From Lonicera japonica (Eukaryota; Streptophyta; Magnoliopsida; Dipsacales; Caprifoliaceae), in assembly GCA_021464415.1 (NCBI GenBank), contig CM038467.1:19821511-19885510 (forward strand): a stretch of 64,000 nucleotides of DNA, read 5' to 3'. The position numbers were made by a program, and so were the translations under genes. The notes under the pieces were generated by a model. The model was not told the origin of the DNA and ran no database searches. It saw nothing but the letters and a program-made list of their open reading frames with translations. Positions within the stretch are counted from its first letter, which is position 1, and each line of letters begins with the position of its first letter. Shown here piece by piece: positions 57,963 to 64,000 of the stretch.

Positions 57963-58497
57963 GGCCTCGTTTGATTCAGGTATTAGGATCAGTGGGATTA
58001 ATAATACCAATATTAATAGTACTGGACTTTGGTATTAATTTATACCAATACCCTGTTTGATATTAATACTGTAGTATTAATACTGGGATATCTCACTTGT
58101 ATATTAATACCATGTTTGGTTTGTAACTGTAACAATTTTTTAAAAAAAAAAAAATTTTAAAAAAAATAAAAAAAAAATTTTAAAAACAAATTTTTTTTAA
58201 AAAAAATTTGGAATTATATTTTGGATAACAATAAATAATAATAATATAGTAGTAGTAATGGATTTTTGAAAATATATGGTTCATTTTTATTAATCTGAAA
58301 AAAAAATAAACAATACACCTCCCCCTGGATAATTTTTTTTTTAAATAATAATAATATAGCACAAAGAGTGGTATTAAATATATGACATTAAACAATACCA
58401 CCTCCCCCTGTAATACAGCACATTTGTGTTATAGTATTATAAAAAAAGTGGTATTAATAATCACATCCGACTTTTTATTTGTGCGAATCAAACAAGG
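57963..58497. mobile_element. Tourist-like MITE with GGTATTAATA repeats
   Basis: GGCCTCGTTTGATTCAGGTA after TAA at the left and GCGAATCAAACAAGG at the right are inverted. Subterminal regions repeat GTATTAATAC in both orientations. The centre has long A and T homopolymers. Confidence 0.55.
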
Positions 58498-58636
58498 TAT
58501 TAATAATCACTCCGATTACAATCCGACTTATATAACCCGATACGCTAAGACAAGTTAGTGTGATATGATAGAAAGAGAACAAACTTATCATATGCTTAAA
58601 TTTTACTCATACCGGTGAGATGTATTCATATAAGTT

Positions 58637-59355
58637 ATATGGGTGTTCTTTTGGGGTGTTAAGGCCAATTCAAAAATCGGCCGAACGGACCGAATCAATT
58701 CGTAAAATCTAGAACCAAAAAAAAAATTGAAATCGAAAACGAATAGTTGGCTTAGGTTTGGGGCTAACTAGTCCAAAACCGAACTAAACCGAACCAAACT
58801 GAATTATGTTTAAGAAAATAAAAAGTGTTAATATATATTCTAAGGGTATACATTAGTATATTATAATATAAAAAAGTGAGACTTTTATAACAAAATGTTC
58901 CTTATCAATTGCATGTTGTAATAATCTTACAAAAATCATTAGCGCGTGCCTTACTATTGAATTAACTACATAATGCTAAGATTTTTTTTTATTACATTCA
59001 TGATGGCAAGATAATTCATCATTTTATTTAATGTTTTATTCCTATAAATATATAAATAAAATAGTAATTAATTAAGAGAACATGGTTTCTATATGTTTGC
59101 TCATTATTTCTAGAAAACCATGATCGACTTAAATTTGAATATGAATTGATCTTATATTACTAATAGTATTATATTGTTACGTTAAACTGATTAGATTTTT
59201 TTTCTCAAAACGAAATCGAAAAATTTAGTTCGAGTTCGGGTTTAAAAGATTTAGAAACCGAAACCGAATTGAACCGAATCAAAACCGAATTTTTACATTT
59301 GGTTAGAGTTTGGAATACCTTAGTTTCTACCCCAACCGAAACTGAAAACACACCT
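58637..59355. mobile_element. hAT-like element rich in AACCGAA motifs
   Basis: TGGGTGTTCTTTTGG at the left and CTGAAAACACACCTA at the right are approximately inverted. Each is followed inward by a cluster of AACCGAAC, GACCGAATC or AACCGAATTG motifs. The pattern matches common plant hAT MITEs. I could not define a target duplication. Confidence 0.45.
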
Positions 59356-60347
59356 AATGTCCTTGACTCGTACAAAAATAAAATTATATATATATAAAAC
59401 ATATGGGTGTAACACATGCATATGAAGCATTTTTTTTAAGCAAATATCTCATACAAGTTTGAGATACCCATATAACCATTTTTTATACAATATTTAGTAT
59501 AAACCCTCAAAAATTTTAGTGACATATTTATAAATTTATGAATAAATTTTACTTGGTGCATTGTGAATGTTGTAATAGATTCACACTCCACATTTAATCG
59601 GAATCTATAAACATTAACGTTTTTCAATGGCAAAGTAAAACCATTTGTCATAATTATTAACAAATTCTTTTAATAGAAACAACCACTACAGGGACCAATA
59701 TTTGTCGCAATTAACGCAATGAGACAATTTTTGAATTTTATTTTACATTCCCAAGGAAAAAGTTAAAATTTAATGTGTTTTTAACTAACCAGGAATAAAT
59801 TAACACACCAAAAAAAAAGAAGAGGTCCTCTGACGCACAAACAAAATCTGCATGAATCCGGCGAGACCGTGGCAGCAGCAATGACAGCATTTACAGTAAT
59901 TCAGTTATACCGTTGTAACTCCCACTCCCACGGTTCACCTACCAAACCCGTTGCCATCATTCCCCTAAACCCAGTCATTGTTGGACTTTGATTCCCATTT
60001 TTCCCACCGGCATTAGCCGGTCACTCCCCCAAACGTGCAGGCCTTGACGTGTCGCTCTCCCATTAGCCGCCTGATCGGTAATGATCATGTGAATGTGATC
60101 CTCCTCAACGGCCAGATCTTCTTAACGGAATCGTTCGAGTCTCTCGCTTCCATTCCCCCTTTAACACCGTTAACGGAGTCTGGACCACTCTACTTGTTAT
60201 CAAATTTCCAATATTGCCCCTTCCCCACTCTCTTCTTTTAAACTAATTATTATTTTTAGAAAGAGAGAGACTGAAAGCTCATTTGTTACAACTTCTGATA
60301 TATATATATATATATATGTATACGTAGAGGTAAACGTATATTTTTGT
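59356..60347. other. Intergenic DNA and promoter region of the KRP gene
   Basis: No gene is recognised. A TA-rich stretch at 60298-60317 lies about 30-50 bases before the upstream in-frame ATG (60348) and may overlap the TATA region or leader. CCACGGTTCACC and other GC-richer DNA at 59860-60240 contrasts with the surroundings and could be promoter or 5' leader. Confidence 0.4.
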
Positions 60348-60419
60348 TTGAAGAAAGATAGAGAGAGACAGAGAGAGGAGTACGTGAAGAGATTTGAGAG
60401 AGTTGTAGAACTTTCAGTA

Positions 60420-61480
60420 ATGGAGGTTGCAAATGGATGTGCGAAGATGACGAGAACTATGGAGGAAACGAGAGAGGACTCCAGTAAGAGAAGAAAGATC
60501 GATACCGGAGAGATGCTGAATTCTTCTTCATTGAATGATCAGACGGAAAATCAGTACCCTCGCTACGTGAATTGGCAGAGAAATTCATTATCGCCGGCAT
60601 CATATGAAATTTCCGATCATGTTCCGGTTTCTCTGTGCTCGAACAACGAGTCGAGCGAGTTCGTGAAAGATAGCTCCAAACCGTTAGATCTGAAGGTGAA
60701 AATTCAAGTTCGCAGTGTTATATTCTCTGTAGCTTATTTTTGTTCTTAATTTTCGGAACTTAATGTTGTGAGCCTTTATTAATTCTTCTTTAATTGTTTG
60801 TTTCTCGTTTTAAATCGTATATTGAACGTCCAATTGCAGGCTGAGGGTTTGGAAACTGAAACCTCAAGGCTCACCAATGGCGGTTTCAGGTAATTAACTT
60901 AATATTCATTTAATTTCACTAATGACGTTGCGTGTTCTCTTCAGTTTGAAAAATGAAACGTAACGATCTTGAGCGTCTTTTCAGTTTACTGTTTTTCATT
61001 AACATGCCTGTTGTGTATCCGTACGCATGTATATATATATAAGGTGTATTTGTTTCTCTCTCTACAATTCAATCCGATAATTTTTGTTATTGGCTACAGT
61101 AGAGAGACAACTCCATCAAGCGACCTCTTCGCAAACTCAGGAGAATTAATGGATTCGTCAACTACACAGAAGAAGAAGCGTTCGCCATCAAGTTGCCGTC
61201 TTAAAATGTCACCGTCAAAGATGCCGTCGGCGGCCGAGATCGAAGAGTTTTTCGCTGAAGCAGAAAAGTACGATCAGAAACTATTCACTGAAAAGTAAGT
61301 GTGTGTAGTGCGCATGATAAACAGTATCACCGCACATGTTCACTTTAGAGTAGTTCATTAACAAAAATGGTAAAAAGAATGAAAAGATGTAATTGATATG
61401 TTTGGTACAGGTACAATTACGATGTAGTGAACGACGTGCCATTGGAGGGCAGGTACCAGTGGGTTCGGTTGAAGCCATGA
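60420..61480 (+). CDS. KRP: Cyclin-dependent kinase inhibitor, KRP/ICK family, four exons
   Basis: Binds CDK-cyclin D complexes and restrains cell division or promotes endoreduplication. Exons 60420-60695, 60840-60889, 61100-61294 and 61411-61480 join in phase with GT-AG introns to 196 aa. The diagnostic C-terminus is complete: PSAAEIEEFFAEAEKYDQKL, then FTEKYNYDVVNDVPLEGRYQ and WVRLKP, the CDK- and cyclin-binding region shared with animal Kip inhibitors. Other conserved KRP pieces are SPASYEISDHVPVSLCSNNE and RETTPSSDLF. SKRRK near residue 22 is a candidate nuclear signal. An in-frame ATG at 60348 would add 24 charged residues. I chose 60420 because MEV-type starts are known in the family, but the point is open. 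The intron before exon 4 splits the conserved domain between FTEK and YNYD. Confidence 0.93.
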
Positions 61481-63880
61481 TGAAAATAGGCAATGTGAAA
61501 GAGAGGATAATGCACTTCTCTTTTGGTTCGAGATTTTGTTGGTTTCTATAATTTAAAATGGTTATTTCTTATGTAAGAGATTCTTAATGTAGAATTTATT
61601 AATTTAAGATTATAGAAATTAACCAAAATTTAAGCTAAATGCGTACCACAAGTAAATGAGTACTGCAGGATAGAGATGAGCTATCTATCTTTTCCCTTTA
61701 TGTACAGCAATTTTCTACATTTCGATCATGTAAAGAAGCAGCAGCGAATTTAGTTGATGATATTCCAAGTACGAAAGTTGGAGAAGCTTCTTTTGCTATA
61801 TATTTGAACATGAACCATTAAAAATTTAATTCACACAATTTAATTCATAATCTCTCTCTCACCCCACTTCTTGTGTGGTACAGTGACAGTGAGCAATTTG
61901 GTGGGGCCTTTATTGAATTTTTATTGTGAATTAAAGAAAGTGTGTTTTGTTTTGCCCTAAATTGGCCCTCCCTTTTCCTTCTTTCTTTTGTCAGTTGAAA
62001 TGGGGTTCTGGATTCAGTTTTTGCAATATATATATATATATTCATGGCCGCTAGTAGCAAGAGATCGATAGATGAACATTCCATATATTCTCATGTCCTA
62101 TCTATCATATACTCTTAATCATATAAGAGCGAATGCTAACGTAGTGGTTGAGGCGATAAGAATTTGAATATTTTACTCCTAAGGCTTAAGATTGAATCTT
62201 GTTAACTACAATCTCATTTTTAGTGGGCTGCCTAATTAAGCTGCAGCATGTTCTTGGCCTTAAACTGGAAAACCCCCCTCATCTAAAAAAGAAAAATCAC
62301 CAAAAAACAATATATATATGACAGCGCCATGTGTGGACTACTGTTGATTGCCATGCAAATTTTGGTGTCATTATCTATACTTTTCATGTCCTATATATCA
62401 TATCCTATTGCAAGGCCGGTCGGTTAATTTTTTTCTTGTGATGGTTGATTGCAATTTCGTCCTAATGCTTTTGGATTATATATGATGTAAAATTGGACCG
62501 GCGGATCAAATAGAACCATTAATATTCCAATTTGTTTTCAAACGCTACTGTTGGTAGGTTCCCGGCTTTAATTTTTTAAGTATGCATGTGTTTCATTTTT
62601 ATTTTTTTTATTCTGGTAAAAAATAAAGGTAAGTCTAAAATAATAATAACAAAAATTAACCCACTTTGAATAAGACTCAAATGTAAGATTAAATTCAGGT
62701 GGGTGTCTTACCAACTCAATTGTTTAAAGTAGAATTTTTTACTTAGTGTTTGATTTCCCTTCTTCTAATTGCTACAAGAAAATTTTCAAGATTTAATAAT
62801 CTTGTGTGTTTAGTATTGGCCGATTTCATTATTTTAAATTGAATAATTTTTCACAGTACAGCTTACTTCAAACACATCATAAGATATAATTGTATAGAAT
62901 GAACAACGTTACTTCACCAATTTAATTAAATGATGTAGCTCATAGCTTAATGTGAAAAGAAACGCTACACACATGAAATTAAGTTGCTTCATAAATATGT
63001 TTGACACTGATTTAAAAAAAAAACTAGTTTGTATCCTACCCGATATGCAAGTGTTAATTTATATATAATTGTTCACAAATTATTACTAAGTTAACATTTG
63101 AAAAAATGTATTATTATATTAGAACTATTTATGGATACTCAAATTTGATTTAATCTAGAGTATTAACACAAACATTAATTATCCTACAAATTTATTATAA
63201 ATGTCTTGTTTATATATTCGATGCATTAATGGTATTGACTCTAAGAAATAAATAAGTAGAGGTAGGAGAAACCGAAGAATCAAATTATACAATTAAATAA
63301 CTACATTTAATGTGAATATTATACTTCTGATTTGTGTAAGAGAAAGGTTCGCAAGATTAAAAATAATAAGAAGACGAGGAAGATGAAAAATGGATGACAA
63401 TTAAATTAAAAGAGAAAATTAAATTTATGGTAATTAATGAAATAATTAATGTAGTAATTATGAAAGAAATTCCTCCATTTTAATAGATGATGTAATTAAT
63501 GGTAGATCAATGCCTACTTTTTCAATTAAAACAAACTTTTTGTGTGTTTAGTATATCTCTAGAGTAATTATGTATATTGCCAAAGTTATTTTTTCTTTAT
63601 GAAAATGTAGTACTACTTTATCAAATTATATTATATATTTTTAATGTTATAAACTATATATTCTGATATCATATATAATTATTTTAACAGTAATATATAA
63701 TATCCATCTCTTTGATATATGTAAAAAAAATTGTGCCTTCTTCGATCCGTATATGTGAGTGAGGATGGCAATAATGCTGTCTTGTGGAATAGCAGCAGCT
63801 TTAATTAATTAATTAGATCCATAGAGGGAGAGGATGGAGTGAAATTAAGATAAAATGTATTATTATATACGAATTAGTAA
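61481..63880. other. AT-rich intergenic DNA, SINE-like fragment at 62130-62290
   Basis: The first 150 bases probably contain the KRP 3' untranslated region. Around 62130 box-A-like GTAGTGGTTGAGGCGATAAG and box-B-like AGATTGAATCTTG precede an A-rich end near 62290, a tRNA-derived SINE layout. A minus-strand copy of similar type may lie near 62700. No gene is recognised after that; many short frames are AT-driven. Confidence 0.35.
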
Positions 63881-63881
63881 A

Positions 63882-63956
63882 GGGCGGGGGGGCGGGGGGG
63901 GGGGGGGGGGTGGGGGGGGGGGGGGAGGGGGGGTGGGGGGGGGGGGGGGGGGTGGG
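63882..63956 (+). repeat. Oligo-G tract
   Basis: About 75 bases of nearly pure G, broken by single C, T or A residues. Proline-rich minus-strand frames here are artefacts. It is a strong potential G-quadruplex and also a place where base calls are unreliable. Confidence 0.9.
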
Positions 63957-64000
63957 AGAGGATGCACGTGGAGTGGTGGGTGGTTTGCCCTCCAAATTGA

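Noticed and set aside
63813..63995. Proline-rich (extensin-like) minus-strand protein
   Set aside because: It is the translation of the oligo-G tract; there is no signal peptide and no Ser-Pro4 repeats.
1..64000. tRNA, rRNA or organelle-derived insertions
   Set aside because: I searched by eye for tRNA cloverleaf boxes and familiar rRNA or plastid segments and found none convincing beyond diverged SINE-like boxes.

Overview
This window is nuclear DNA of a flowering plant, most likely a eudicot. The evidence is GT-AG introns up to several kilobases long, very AT-rich intergenic DNA full of small DNA transposons, and plant-type gene families: plant carboxylesterases (CXE), an organellar presequence protease, an F-box protein and a KRP-type CDK inhibitor. 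I saw no prokaryotic, organellar-genome or integrated viral genes. The species cannot be named from the sequence alone.

Layout. 0-4.9 kb: retroelement scraps (a possible LTR-element leader with a tRNA-iMet primer site, a LINE fragment), an intact 1.1-kb Pack-MULE with a captured exon, a short TIR element and a SINE-like piece. 4.9-10.0 kb: a two-exon CXE gene whose second exon is frameshifted and whose 4.2-kb intron holds a MULE, a Tourist-like MITE and a 3' LINE end. 10.5-19.7 kb: a transposon cluster with a solo LTR, several MITEs, a hAT element inside an RNase H remnant, and a second MULE that carries a hairpin-repeat array plus a captured expansin fragment. 21.7-27 kb: an intact CXE gene with a hAT MITE in its intron, bracketed by two near-identical Tourist-like MITEs. 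28.6-40.4 kb: a complete 19-exon presequence protease gene (1075 aa by my splicing model). 41-47.4 kb: a palindromic MITE, a decayed gene, a MULE-like element with a nested MITE, and a third gene-capturing MULE with a PPR fragment. 47.9-49.3 kb: an intronless F-box gene. 49.9-52.3 kb: an unprocessed, broken duplicate of the 3' part of the presequence protease gene. 53-59.4 kb: MITEs and hAT elements. 60.4-61.5 kb: a four-exon KRP gene. The end of the window is AT-rich and finishes in an oligo-G tract.

Four loci look functional: the CXE at 23.2 kb, the presequence protease, the F-box gene and the KRP. They belong to unrelated pathways (ester hydrolysis, organelle peptide clearance, ubiquitin targeting, cell-cycle arrest) and form no pathway cluster. 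The notable biology is the mobile DNA: three MULE-type elements with 9-bp target duplications carry pieces of host genes, two related MULEs share an array of palindromic units, and one MITE family is built as a palindrome of palindromes. Splice sites and target duplications were read by eye; no alignment or database search was run.
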